DNA from: Salinimonas chungwhensis DSM 16280
Lineage (GTDB): Bacteria; Pseudomonadota; Gammaproteobacteria; Enterobacterales; Alteromonadaceae
Reading direction: 5' to 3'
Length of the DNA stretch: 64,000 nucleotides
Assembly (NCBI RefSeq): GCF_000378185.1
Contig: NZ_KB899378.1
Coordinates: forward strand, 186,001-250,000
A program made the translations under genes and the position numbers. The notes under the pieces were generated by a model, which saw only the letters and a list, made by a program, of their open reading frames with translations, did not search any database and was not told where the DNA came from. Position 1 is the stretch's first letter. Every line of letters begins with the position of its first letter. This document shows positions 52,775 through 63,518 of this stretch, piece by piece.

Positions 52775-54228
52775 CGTAGAATAACAGCACGCACTTTTTT
52801 TGCCAGTAACTGGTTTTCCTTCGTCCACGCCCGGCTCGCCTCACCCCGCACCTGGGTCCATTTTTCAAACGATGAACGTGGGCTAAGTACACCCGCTGAG
52901 TCCGTTTGCTGCACCGATTTATCCGGGTTGCCTGCCCAGTCGGTATACTGTGCTTCTGGCAGGCGAAACGCATAGCAACGCAATGTATGAGTCTCAAAAT
53001 TGGGCTTAATTGCTAACACCCCACGGATCCCGGTTTCACTAAACTCATCACCGTATTCATCACTAATATTTTGCGTCTGAAAAATATAATCAGATAAATC
53101 GTTCTGTACCTTACGATCGAGGCGGTTTAACAAGGCAGTATCCAACGCCTGCCCCGCCTGATACCAGGCACCGTTAAGATATAACGCGGTAGAAGATGCT
53201 CCAAGCATCTCAAGCAGGATATCAGCCATATACTGACAGCTGTCTTCTCCGGAACGTTCATTCAGCTCGCTGACTATTTTATCTACCTGATTGTCAATAT
53301 TGGTAAGCAGTGAAAGCCGCTGGCGGGAGCGGAATGAATTGAAAACAGTACAGAAGTGACGCACTAACTTTTCTGCCGCATTTCTGGTTTGCAAATCCAG
53401 AAACAGCGGCGCAGGATTATGGCAGGCAACAATCCCCCACAACTTATCCGATATAATTAACGGTATGGAAAACGACGCGCCTACGCCCATATTCTTGAGG
53501 TATTCGGCATGCACCGGGGACACACTGCGAAGATCTGACCAGGTCAGATCCGGGATATCGCCATTTTGTGAAAGAATATCGGAAGCAGGACTGTCAACGC
53601 TGGGGATAATTCTTGAAGGATTCTGAAAATACAATTTTCGGGCAATTGCGGGAATATCCGATGCAGGAAACTTTAGCCCCATATAACCATTTCCCCCGCG
53701 TGTTTTTTCGGCGACCACTTCTCCGACCCAGTCGCTGTCAAACCGGTATAACATCAGGCGGTGAAACGGCAAAATACTATGCAAGGTGCTAAGTAACTGT
53801 ATGAAATAGTCCTCTTCCTGCCAGCCTCCGGGGGCGTCCGGGTAAAGTTGTGCTTCTAATTTTGAATACGACGGTAAGTTTTCTGTCGGACTGTCTTTTT
53901 CCAGTTCTACAACCACTGCGCCTTCAGCCCGTATAAGCCTGACATGCAGGCTTTTACCATTAACCTGTTGATGGTAATTCAGGCTACGCTGGCCAGGCAC
54001 ATTACCCAACGATGAAAGCATGGATTCATCCAGCCAGTTCAGAGCCTCAATACTATTACCAGGTAGTTTTGTCGCATCTTGCCCTATAAACGCGTCGATA
54101 TTGGCACTGGCGTGGGTGATTGCCAACGAGGCGGTGTCGATGATGAGCAAGGCACCAAAACTTTGAATTTGTCCTGACAAATGCAATTTTTCTTTTTCAC
54201 AATTCGCCAGTAAGTCTGAAACCCCCAT
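52744..54228 (-). CDS. bacteriophytochrome photosensory core (PAS-GAF-PHY) without output domain
   Basis: A 494-residue red/far-red light sensor. The N-terminal PAS has CEKEKLHLSGQIQSFGALL with Cys10 at the position of the biliverdin-binding cysteine of bacteriophytochromes. The GAF domain shows FPASDIPAIARKLY (Asp191 of the PASDIP motif at 188-193), SVSPVHAEYLKNMGVGAS with His240, and LWGIVACHN with His270, the chromophore-contacting residues. The PHY domain has the tongue motifs WAGNPDKSV (431) and PRSSF (450-454), and the protein ends about 40 residues later, where a histidine kinase or GGDEF would normally begin. It starts 10 bases after the CheB-CheR-GGDEF-EAL gene, so it is very probably in one operon and acts in trans. 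No heme oxygenase gene (bphO) is in the window. Confidence 0.93.
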   Translation of the reverse strand: MGVSDLLANCEKEKLHLSGQIQSFGALLIIDTASLAITHASANIDAFIGQDATKLPGNSIEALNWLDESMLSSLGNVPGQRSLNYHQQVNGKSLHVRLIRAEGAVVVELEKDSPTENLPSYSKLEAQLYPDAPGGWQEEDYFIQLLSTLHSILPFHRLMLYRFDSDWVGEVVAEKTRGGNGYMGLKFPASDIPAIARKLYFQNPSRIIPSVDSPASDILSQNGDIPDLTWSDLRSVSPVHAEYLKNMGVGASFSIPLIISDKLWGIVACHNPAPLFLDLQTRNAAEKLVRHFCTVFNSFRSRQRLSLLTNIDNQVDKIVSELNERSGEDSCQYMADILLEMLGASSTALYLNGAWYQAGQALDTALLNRLDRKVQNDLSDYIFQTQNISDEYGDEFSETGIRGVLAIKPNFETHTLRCYAFRLPEAQYTDWAGNPDKSVQQTDSAGVLSPRSSFEKWTQVRGEASRAWTKENQLLAKKVRAVILRQADKFLLSS

Positions 54229-54238
54229 CAGCGGCTCC

Positions 54239-57200
54239 TTATTTATTCAGCCTGTGTTTTGCCGGATTTGATGACAGCAAATCGGTCAGTTGATTGATAC
54301 CGGTAGGTTTATACAGATAGAAACCCTGAACAATTTCGCAAGCTTCTTCTTTTAACACCGTGAGCTGCTCTTCGGTTTCCACACCTTCGGCGACAACCTG
54401 TAATCCCATTGCACTACCCATGCGAATCACTGCCAGCGCAACCGCTCGGTCATCTTCGTTCTGCGCAATGCCGCTAACAAAACTCTTATCAATCTTAATT
54501 TCCTGAATAGGTAACTGCCTCAACTGTGACAACGACGAGTGACCGACGCCGAAGTCATCAACACTTAGCATAATCCCAAGATCAACCAGTTTGTTAAGTT
54601 CTTCAATCAGGATATCCAGGCGCTCTGCCAATGCGCTTTCGGTAATTTCGAATTTGAGGGTATTGGCCTGAATCTCATAGGTATCCATCAAATCTTTGAG
54701 TTGCTCAACAAACGAGTTGTCCTTCAACTGTTTTACCGACACATTAATGGCTACTCTGGGGATATCGACATTATCTTTTCGCCATTGGCGCATCTGGGAA
54801 AACACCAGCTCAATAGCATGAATACCCAATTGCTCGATCAGACGGCCTTTCTCAGCAACTTCGATAAAGCGATTGGCTGGCGTTTTTTCCAGCGCTTCAC
54901 TACTACAGCGTAACAATGCTTCTACGCCCACAATGGCGCCTGAGTTGATTTCCACCTGGGGCTGATAGTCGATATGAAACATGCCTTCTTTGAGGGCATC
55001 GCGCAACGCCTGCTCTACATCCAGGCGATCATCTGCTTCCTGCTTCATTTCGTGGGTAAAGAACTGATGTTGATTACGTCCCTGCTCTTTAGCCCGATAC
55101 ATTGCCGTATCGGCATTTTTCAATAAGGTAAAGTTATCTTCACCGTCTTCCGGAAATACAGCAATTCCAATGCTGCAAGAGGCAAACAGGGTATGTTCAT
55201 TAACTTCAAAAGGCGCATTGATAGTATCAATAATACGCTTGGCTACCTCATCAACTTCGTCGACCGTATCTGCCTGCAAAATTGCCACGAATTCATCGCC
55301 GCCCATTCGGGCCAGCATGTCCGTATCTCGCACGCACTTTTGTAGCCGCAGCGTTACCTGCTTAAGTAACAAATCGCCAATGTTATGCCCTAAGCTGTCA
55401 TTGATCTTTTTGAAGTCATCCAGATCAAAGAACAACACTGCACACAGCTGTTGCTGACGACGGGCATTATTGAGCATCAAATCCAGCCGTTCCATCAGCG
55501 CACTGCGGTTCGGCAATCGAGTTAGCTCATCGTGCGTTGCCAAAAATTCAATCTTGCGCTGTACACTTTTTATCTCGCCCACATCGCTGTAAGTCAGCAC
55601 GTAGTTAGTCAGCTTACCGTCGGCATCGGTAACCACGTTGATAGTGAGCCACAATTTGACAGGCTTGCCGTCACTGTTAATATTTTCAATCTCACCCTGC
55701 CAGTATTTTTGCTCATCCAACGCCTCCCTTACGCTTTCGAAAAACGACTCGGAATGTTCTTTTGATGCCAAATCTCTGGGCGTTTTGCCAATCAGATATT
55801 CCAGATTAAAGCCCATGAGTTCGGTAAACGCCTCATTCGAGGTGATGATATTTTTCGACTCATCGGTAACCAGAATCGCCTCACCGGCGCGGTCAAATAG
55901 TTTACCTGCCAGCTTAAGCTGCTCGTTTGCATGTCGCGCCCGGGTAATGTCATTAGACTGGGTACAAATTGATTTGACGGTACCATCGCTGTCGAAAATT
56001 GGGAAACGCACCGCTTCTAAGACTCTGCGACCCTCGTCGTTGGCAAACTCATCAACGGTACGCACGGGGGAAAGAGAACGCATGGTATCTAAATCTTTTT
56101 CACGAAGCCTGCGTGCGATGTCTTTGTTAAAAATATGGTTATCTGTTCTACCCAGCACATCTTCGGAGCGCAGGTTAAAAATTTCTTCAAATCGTGCATT
56201 TACAAATTCGTAGCGCCCGGCACTGTCTTTCAGAGCAATAACCGACAACGAATTATTCATAATGGAAAGCAGCTTATCCTGATTTTTCTCAACATCTTCA
56301 TGGGCTTTAACCAAATCTGAGTTATCAATAATAACCAGGATAACCCCTGTGACCTTGTTTTTTGCATCACGCAGCGGGGTAATGAACAGGTTCAGCGTCT
56401 CCCGTTCACTGGGTTTGATAATGATATTCAGCTTGCCACCACTTTTCATGGTGGACTTTAAGCGGCTGTCGATATCAATAAAATATTCCGGTAAGTTTAA
56501 TTGTGAAATCGGCTTTTTATGGGTACCGCTATTTAAATGGTATTTACGATCCGCCGCTTCATTGGTGCGATTTAACCGCAGCTCCTCATCAAAGATAAAC
56601 AGCGGGAAATCCAGGGTGTTATAAACGCTTTCAAGCTCGCTGTTAATTGCTGCAAGATCGGCAGATTTGCGCATGCTCTCTTCATTAACGCTGATAAGTT
56701 CTTCGTTAGTGGCCTGCAACTCTTCATTAGTAGCCTCAAGCTCTTCGTTATTGGCCTGAAGCTCTTCATTGGCTGCCTGCACTTCTTCATTAAGCGCCTG
56801 CATCTCTTCAGCTGAGGCAGCCATTTCTTCGGTGAGTGTCTGCAATTGCTCGCGCGCTGCAATTAGCTCAGCCACATCAGCGTTTTCGGTATCGTAATCA
56901 GCATCATTAGTGACCAAAGAAGCTTCGTCAGCCTGACGAAAATTCACGATATAAAGGTCCGAATTGTCTTTTTCCAGCGGAATTACCGCTACCCGCCAGT
57001 ATTCCTGATTCTTTTTGGCTACCTGACGCGGCCGGCTAACTGCGACTTCTCCATCTCGCTTCGCTTTATTAAATGCTGAAAGCAGCTCCGCCGAGAATTC
57101 TGAGACCACAAGTTTGGAGATATTCAGATCCGGCGAACCCGATGGGAAATTAATAAATGATTGTAAATCGCCGCGGGAGTGCAAAATTGAAAAACGTGTA

Positions 57201-58777
57201 TTGATTAAAATACTGGGGCCGAATTCTCTAACGAGTGTTTCGTTAAAAAGCCGCTCGTAACTGGTCGAGGCGTTTTCTTTGGCCCGGGTTGGCGTCACTC
57301 CGCCCTTTAACATCCGGGGAACCGCTGGTCGCTTTGAATTTTCACTGACTTTAAAAATTCGACTGCGTCGATCGACGGCTACAAAGAACTCTTCTTTTAA
57401 ACCGATAGATTCAGACTTCCCTAAAAACAAAATGCCAGAATCTACCAGCGAATATCTGAATAATGATAAGACCCGTTGCTGTAACTCTGTATTGAAGTAA
57501 ATCATCACATTTCGAAATGAAATCATATCCAGATGCAAAAACGGCGGATCACGGGTGATATCCTGGCGAGAAAATGTAATCACATCACGCAGACTTTTTT
57601 TCGGCTGAAACGCGTCCTCTTCGTAGCGGAAGTATTTTTCCACCAGCTCAGAATCCAGACTACTCACCGAGTGAGGCGAATATTTGCCCTTACGCGCTGT
57701 ACCCAGGGCCTGTTCATCAATGTCGGTGCCAAACACCTGCAAGGTAACTTCTTTTTCTTGCTGGCTGATTTCTTCTAAAAAAAGAATCGCGATAGAGTAA
57801 GCTTCTTCACCTGTCGCGCAGCCGGCGACCCATACCCGTATATTCTCACCGGCTTTTTTATTCTCGACAGTATCGGCGATATAACGCTGAATAGAGGAAA
57901 AAGCGTCTTTATCCCGAAAAAAATTAGTGACTGAAATCAACAACTCTTTAGATAGCGCCTGCACTTCGTCAGGATCCTTTTTGAGCTGTTTCAGATAGTC
58001 CTCAAGGTTATCATTTGATGTAGCGATGAGCCGTCGGTTTACCCGGCGCAACAAGGTGGTTTGCTTATAGAAGCTAAAATCAATTTTAGTGGTTTCCCGA
58101 ACCACGTTATACATTTCGGCCATTAATTTATTGCGGGCGTCTTCCGAGTTAGGAAAGAAGTTATCCGCAATATTATTAGTGAACGAGGCAATTTCCTGAC
58201 CCATATCTTCAGGCGTGAGGACACGGTCAACCTCCACCGCCTTGAGCGACGCTGTGGGCATTCCGTCATATTTGGCGGTTTCAGGACTTTGCACTATTGC
58301 AAAACCACCAGCACTTTTGATGTTTCTCAGCCCTCTGGAGCCATCACTGCCGGTGCCTGATAAGACAATACCAATACTATGATCACCAAGCTCATCGGCC
58401 AGTGACTCAAACAAAATATTAGCTGAAGGCTTTGGTGTGACATTTTCGGGCGATGACTCCAGTTTCAGGAGCCCGTTTCGATAAACAATATGATAGCCCG
58501 GTGGCCCCACATAGATGATGTTTCTTTCGACTTTTTCATCATTTGTGATGTCTTTAACAGTGAAGGAAGTTTCTCTGGCCAGAATATCCGACATCTGGCT
58601 TTTGTGGCTGGGTGACAGATGCTGAGCGATGACGAGACTGGCATTTACATCACTAGGCAGGTTGGAAACCAGACTAATCAGCGCCTCGATACCGCCGGCT
58701 GACGACCCCACACCCACTATGAAAGGGTGTTCTACTGTACTGCTGTTATCAGATGACGCCGATGTTGCCATATTCAT
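54239..58777 (-). CDS. CheB-CheR-PAS-coiled coil-PAS(x3)-GGDEF-EAL hybrid signalling protein
   Basis: A 1512-residue cytosolic multidomain regulator. CheB methylesterase (about 18-205): Ser26 in GVGSSAGG, His53 in AQHLSPSH and Asp145 in SGTGSDG form the catalytic triad. CheR methyltransferase (about 215-475): NFFRDKDAF, VWVAGCATGEEAYSIAI at 315-331, GTDIDEQAL and FRNVMIYF. Then a PAS-like segment (about 516-615), a long coiled coil with NEELQATNEELQ heptads (638-720), and three further PAS domains (about 717-822, 833-945, 955-1068). GGDEF (about 1075-1240) has MGGDEF with an intact RxxD site (Arg1150, Asp1153). EAL (about 1255-1500) has EALLR (Glu1286), FEITES, DDFG (1407), KIDKSF and EGVET, so both activities look possible. 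Located 74 bases after parE and 10 bases before the phytochrome gene. Confidence 0.93.
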   Translation of the reverse strand: MNMATSASSDNSSTVEHPFIVGVGSSAGGIEALISLVSNLPSDVNASLVIAQHLSPSHKSQMSDILARETSFTVKDITNDEKVERNIIYVGPPGYHIVYRNGLLKLESSPENVTPKPSANILFESLADELGDHSIGIVLSGTGSDGSRGLRNIKSAGGFAIVQSPETAKYDGMPTASLKAVEVDRVLTPEDMGQEIASFTNNIADNFFPNSEDARNKLMAEMYNVVRETTKIDFSFYKQTTLLRRVNRRLIATSNDNLEDYLKQLKKDPDEVQALSKELLISVTNFFRDKDAFSSIQRYIADTVENKKAGENIRVWVAGCATGEEAYSIAILFLEEISQQEKEVTLQVFGTDIDEQALGTARKGKYSPHSVSSLDSELVEKYFRYEEDAFQPKKSLRDVITFSRQDITRDPPFLHLDMISFRNVMIYFNTELQQRVLSLFRYSLVDSGILFLGKSESIGLKEEFFVAVDRRSRIFKVSENSKRPAVPRMLKGGVTPTRAKENASTSYERLFNETLVREFGPSILINTRFSILHSRGDLQSFINFPSGSPDLNISKLVVSEFSAELLSAFNKAKRDGEVAVSRPRQVAKKNQEYWRVAVIPLEKDNSDLYIVNFRQADEASLVTNDADYDTENADVAELIAAREQLQTLTEEMAASAEEMQALNEEVQAANEELQANNEELEATNEELQATNEELISVNEESMRKSADLAAINSELESVYNTLDFPLFIFDEELRLNRTNEAADRKYHLNSGTHKKPISQLNLPEYFIDIDSRLKSTMKSGGKLNIIIKPSERETLNLFITPLRDAKNKVTGVILVIIDNSDLVKAHEDVEKNQDKLLSIMNNSLSVIALKDSAGRYEFVNARFEEIFNLRSEDVLGRTDNHIFNKDIARRLREKDLDTMRSLSPVRTVDEFANDEGRRVLEAVRFPIFDSDGTVKSICTQSNDITRARHANEQLKLAGKLFDRAGEAILVTDESKNIITSNEAFTELMGFNLEYLIGKTPRDLASKEHSESFFESVREALDEQKYWQGEIENINSDGKPVKLWLTINVVTDADGKLTNYVLTYSDVGEIKSVQRKIEFLATHDELTRLPNRSALMERLDLMLNNARRQQQLCAVLFFDLDDFKKINDSLGHNIGDLLLKQVTLRLQKCVRDTDMLARMGGDEFVAILQADTVDEVDEVAKRIIDTINAPFEVNEHTLFASCSIGIAVFPEDGEDNFTLLKNADTAMYRAKEQGRNQHQFFTHEMKQEADDRLDVEQALRDALKEGMFHIDYQPQVEINSGAIVGVEALLRCSSEALEKTPANRFIEVAEKGRLIEQLGIHAIELVFSQMRQWRKDNVDIPRVAINVSVKQLKDNSFVEQLKDLMDTYEIQANTLKFEITESALAERLDILIEELNKLVDLGIMLSVDDFGVGHSSLSQLRQLPIQEIKIDKSFVSGIAQNEDDRAVALAVIRMGSAMGLQVVAEGVETEEQLTVLKEEACEIVQGFYLYKPTGINQLTDLLSSNPAKHRLNK

Positions 58778-58851
58778 TTATCTCAGTTTCTCGCTTAAGC
58801 CTGGTGTTTCACAAAAACGCACGCCACATCTGACGTTCAATAATTAAACCG

Positions 58852-60855
<2,004 letters not shown>

Positions 60856-60863
60856 TCATCGCG

Positions 60864-61448
60864 CTAGCGGATATCAAGAAACGTTGCGATGTCGGGAAGA
60901 TGGTTGGTGTAGTTAATAAAACTATGATCGCCGCCCTCTTCAATCATCAAGGTGGCACCCGCATATTTTGTCTGTGCCTGACGATAATCGAGGGTTTCAT
61001 CGCCGGTTTGAAGCATAACACGATATGCCTGCGGTGTTTTGAGCACTTGTGTATCCAGGGCCTTTAATAATTCCATATCATCATTGACAAGATGAAATAC
61101 TTCGTTGGTGTAAGGGTTAACATGTTCACCGAGATAATCCACGAGTAATTCATACGGTTTCACCGCCGGATTGATAAGCACCGCTTTGCCACCAAAACGC
61201 TCCACCAGATATGTTGCCAGGTAGCCCCCCATTGAACTGCCGATAATTTTAAGGCCATCTTCAAGTAATTGGGGATGCGTAGAAATGTAATTGTCTAGCT
61301 GCCCGAACACTTTAGACGGATAATTGGATAAGGCGGGCGTATGTATAGTGGTGGCGGGATAATTTCGGGCAAACCACTGCACGGTAGACTGGGCTTTTAC
61401 GGATTGTGGTGAGCTTAAAAAGCCGTGCAGGTACAACACATCACTCAT
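60864..61448 (-). CDS. yqiA: YqiA family esterase
   Basis: A 194-residue alpha/beta hydrolase with LYLHGFLSSPQSVKA, the nucleophile elbow GSSMGGYLAT (Ser in GxSxG) and a C-terminal catalytic GGDHSF. This is the YqiA family, an esterase with palmitoyl-CoA or p-nitrophenyl ester activity in E. coli. Its ATG overlaps the cpdA stop (ATGA, 61445-61448), so the genes are translationally coupled. Confidence 0.93.
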   Translation of the reverse strand: MSDVLYLHGFLSSPQSVKAQSTVQWFARNYPATTIHTPALSNYPSKVFGQLDNYISTHPQLLEDGLKIIGSSMGGYLATYLVERFGGKAVLINPAVKPYELLVDYLGEHVNPYTNEVFHLVNDDMELLKALDTQVLKTPQAYRVMLQTGDETLDYRQAQTKYAGATLMIEEGGDHSFINYTNHLPDIATFLDIR

Positions 61449-62182
61449 GCTACTCTCCTGATAAACGTGGTTATGGTGCCGTCCGGGGCCAAATCCACCA
61501 CTCGCACGCCAGGCGCTGCATCGTCAAGGCCGAACTCGGGTGTCATTGCCCATTGCCAGCAACTTGAAGGCGAAGACCAGATGGGACGCTGGGCTATATA
61601 ACACTCCCGGGCGGTATGTATATGGCCATGAATAAGGCCTCGTATTGCCTGGTTTGATGCAAACCATTGCCGCAATGCAGCAGCATCAGTAAGACAGTGA
61701 CGGTCCATCCAGCTTTCACTGTCAACCGGATGATGATGGACGGCGGCAAGATGGAAATGATCGCGATTGTCGGCAACAGCCTGAGCAACCTGCTCCATCT
61801 GCGCTGTTCCCACCAGACCGCGCGCTCCCTCAAAGGTTGAATCCAGCCCATGCAGCAGCCAATGTTTCAGGCGCCAGGGTTCACCGGCCTGTAAAAGCAG
61901 CGAACCCAGCATCTCTGCAAAATAGGGATTTACATCATGATTGCCGGCGATAACTTTTGTGGCAACGGAACTGCAATACTTAGTATATAGCGCGATGAAA
62001 TGTCTGTAGCTCTGTGCGGTATTATCACCACTGATATCACCGGTAAAAATAATTGCATCCGGTGCTAAGTCGTTACTTAACCGCAAACACTGTGCCAGCG
62101 TCTGATAAGGATTTATATCACCGTATACACATTTTGTAGTATCGGCCATCAAATGGCAGTCGGTAATCTGAATCAGCCGCAT
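61445..62182 (-). CDS. cpdA: 3',5'-cyclic-AMP phosphodiesterase CpdA (Icc)
   Basis: A 245-residue calcineurin-like metallophosphoesterase. The ATG at 62182 (MRLIQITDCHL) is used; it overlaps the yqiB stop in a TGATG junction. Metal-binding motifs: TDCHL, FTGDISGD, AGNHDVNPY, VHHHPVDS and HGHIH. CpdA hydrolyses cAMP. Order nudF-yqiB-cpdA-yqiA-parE is the same as in E. coli. Confidence 0.94.
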   Translation of the reverse strand: MRLIQITDCHLMADTTKCVYGDINPYQTLAQCLRLSNDLAPDAIIFTGDISGDNTAQSYRHFIALYTKYCSSVATKVIAGNHDVNPYFAEMLGSLLLQAGEPWRLKHWLLHGLDSTFEGARGLVGTAQMEQVAQAVADNRDHFHLAAVHHHPVDSESWMDRHCLTDAAALRQWFASNQAIRGLIHGHIHTARECYIAQRPIWSSPSSCWQWAMTPEFGLDDAAPGVRVVDLAPDGTITTFIRRVA

Positions 62183-62628
62183 CAGGCTTCGCTGGTGACT
62201 CTTGGCTGGTGTTTCAGACAAAATTGCAGCCATTCCGCCAAAAAGATATTAACCATTTGCTTTTCGTTACGCTGGCGCATTTTGTTATTAGGATAATCGT
62301 AAGACGCGGCAAACGCACCGGTATTCTGGCTACTGATAACTTCAGCTACCCGCGCATCATGATACAAGCGAACAGTCATAGATGGCTTTAGGTAGGCCGG
62401 TGAATACGCGTTAACCTGGTCCACCGTTAATGTAGTAGTGTAGCGGGCCGCATCAGTAATCGTAATCCGATAGCTCAGTACATTCCTTACCGTAAACTCG
62501 AACGTCATATCGGCAGTGTCACACTCAGGCAACACCCGTAAAAACTGGGCATAGTTCAATTCGCATACCGCCTGCATGCTAGGCAGGTTTGGCACATACT
62601 TGCGGGTGAGCCGATTTGATATATTCAC
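62182..62628 (-). CDS. yqiB: DUF1249 family protein YqiB
   Basis: A 148-residue protein. I chose GTG 62628, which overlaps the nudF stop as GTGA (62625-62628) and gives the normal YqiB length; ATG 62676 would extend it by 16 residues inside nudF. Matches E. coli YqiB in RKYVPNLPSMQAVCELNYAQFLRVLPE, YRITI..A.RYTTTLT, PSMTVRLYHDARVAEV and a C-terminal YDYPNNKMRQRNEKQMVN. The biochemical role is unknown. It overlaps cpdA at TGATG, so it is part of the coupled operon. Confidence 0.9.
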   Translation of the reverse strand: MNISNRLTRKYVPNLPSMQAVCELNYAQFLRVLPECDTADMTFEFTVRNVLSYRITITDAARYTTTLTVDQVNAYSPAYLKPSMTVRLYHDARVAEVISSQNTGAFAASYDYPNNKMRQRNEKQMVNIFLAEWLQFCLKHQPRVTSEA

Positions 62629-63251
62629 GGTGTTTGCCAACTTTTCAGTAATTCCTGTTTGTTCATAAAAAACCATTGTAGCGCAATAATCGTTGCTGCA
62701 TTGTCAATATGGCCATTTTTGAGCCATTCAAGCGCCTGACTTTCGTGAACCCTGTGCACGCAAATATCTTCTGATTCGCTATCCAGGCCATGAACACCGT
62801 GCGCGGTGGTCGCATCAGTTTGGGCGACAAATATATCAATGCGTTCAGTGGTCCCGCCTGGACTGGATAAATACGACAGGGCCTTAGTTAATTGGTCAAA
62901 TTCAATTCCTGCTTCCTCTTTAGCCTCTCTGTGGCAGACCGTTTCAGAGGTTTCACCCTCGTCAATAATACCGGCTACGATTTCAATCAGCCAGGGCTTA
63001 TCGCTGGTGGCCAGCGCGCCAATCCTGAATTGTTCGATGAGCACAAACTCATTCGTGTGCGGATCGTAAGGCAATACTGCTACGGCGTGGCCGCGCTCAA
63101 ATACTTCGCGTTTAACAGGACCACTCCAGCCACCATTAAATAATTTGTGGGTAAACTCATACTGTGTGGTTTTAAAAAAGCCTTCGTATAAAGGCCTGGT
63201 ACCTGAAACTTTAACATCGTCTGAGGTAAACCTGTGTATTTTATTGTTCAT
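62625..63251 (-). CDS. nudF: ADP-ribose pyrophosphatase NudF
   Basis: A 208-residue Nudix hydrolase. The Nudix box runs from GIIDEGETSET to REAKEEAGI at about 95-117 (GX5EX7REUXEEXGU pattern). The N-terminal RPLYEGFFKTTQYEF and FVLIEQFRIGAL match E. coli NudF, which splits ADP-ribose into AMP and ribose 5-phosphate. It is first in the coupled nudF-yqiB-cpdA-yqiA operon and divergent from tolC. Confidence 0.95.
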   Translation of the reverse strand: MNNKIHRFTSDDVKVSGTRPLYEGFFKTTQYEFTHKLFNGGWSGPVKREVFERGHAVAVLPYDPHTNEFVLIEQFRIGALATSDKPWLIEIVAGIIDEGETSETVCHREAKEEAGIEFDQLTKALSYLSSPGGTTERIDIFVAQTDATTAHGVHGLDSESEDICVHRVHESQALEWLKNGHIDNAATIIALQWFFMNKQELLKSWQTP

Positions 63252-63518
63252 TTACATTCACCTTCGCATGTAAAAAAGATAAGATAGTGCCAGATGTGGT
63301 TTTTTGCATTGATATACCCAAGCTATCAAGGTGCAGGCGTGCTTATTTACCCACTGGTGGTTTTTATCTTCGGGGATAAGCATTACTGTGTATCACATTC
63401 TGTTACAGTTAAATACGCTTCGTAACGACATTGGACTACCGGATTGCATTTGATTTTCATACACTTGACAACCTAGAGCAGTCTGAAAGACGCAAAATTA
63501 ATACAGGAAGGCGAATTA

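Noticed and set aside
56640..56860. Repetitive DNA in the hybrid signalling gene that looks like a tandem repeat
   Set aside because: It encodes the NEELQ heptads of a coiled coil; a known feature of CheB-CheR fusions, not a DNA element.
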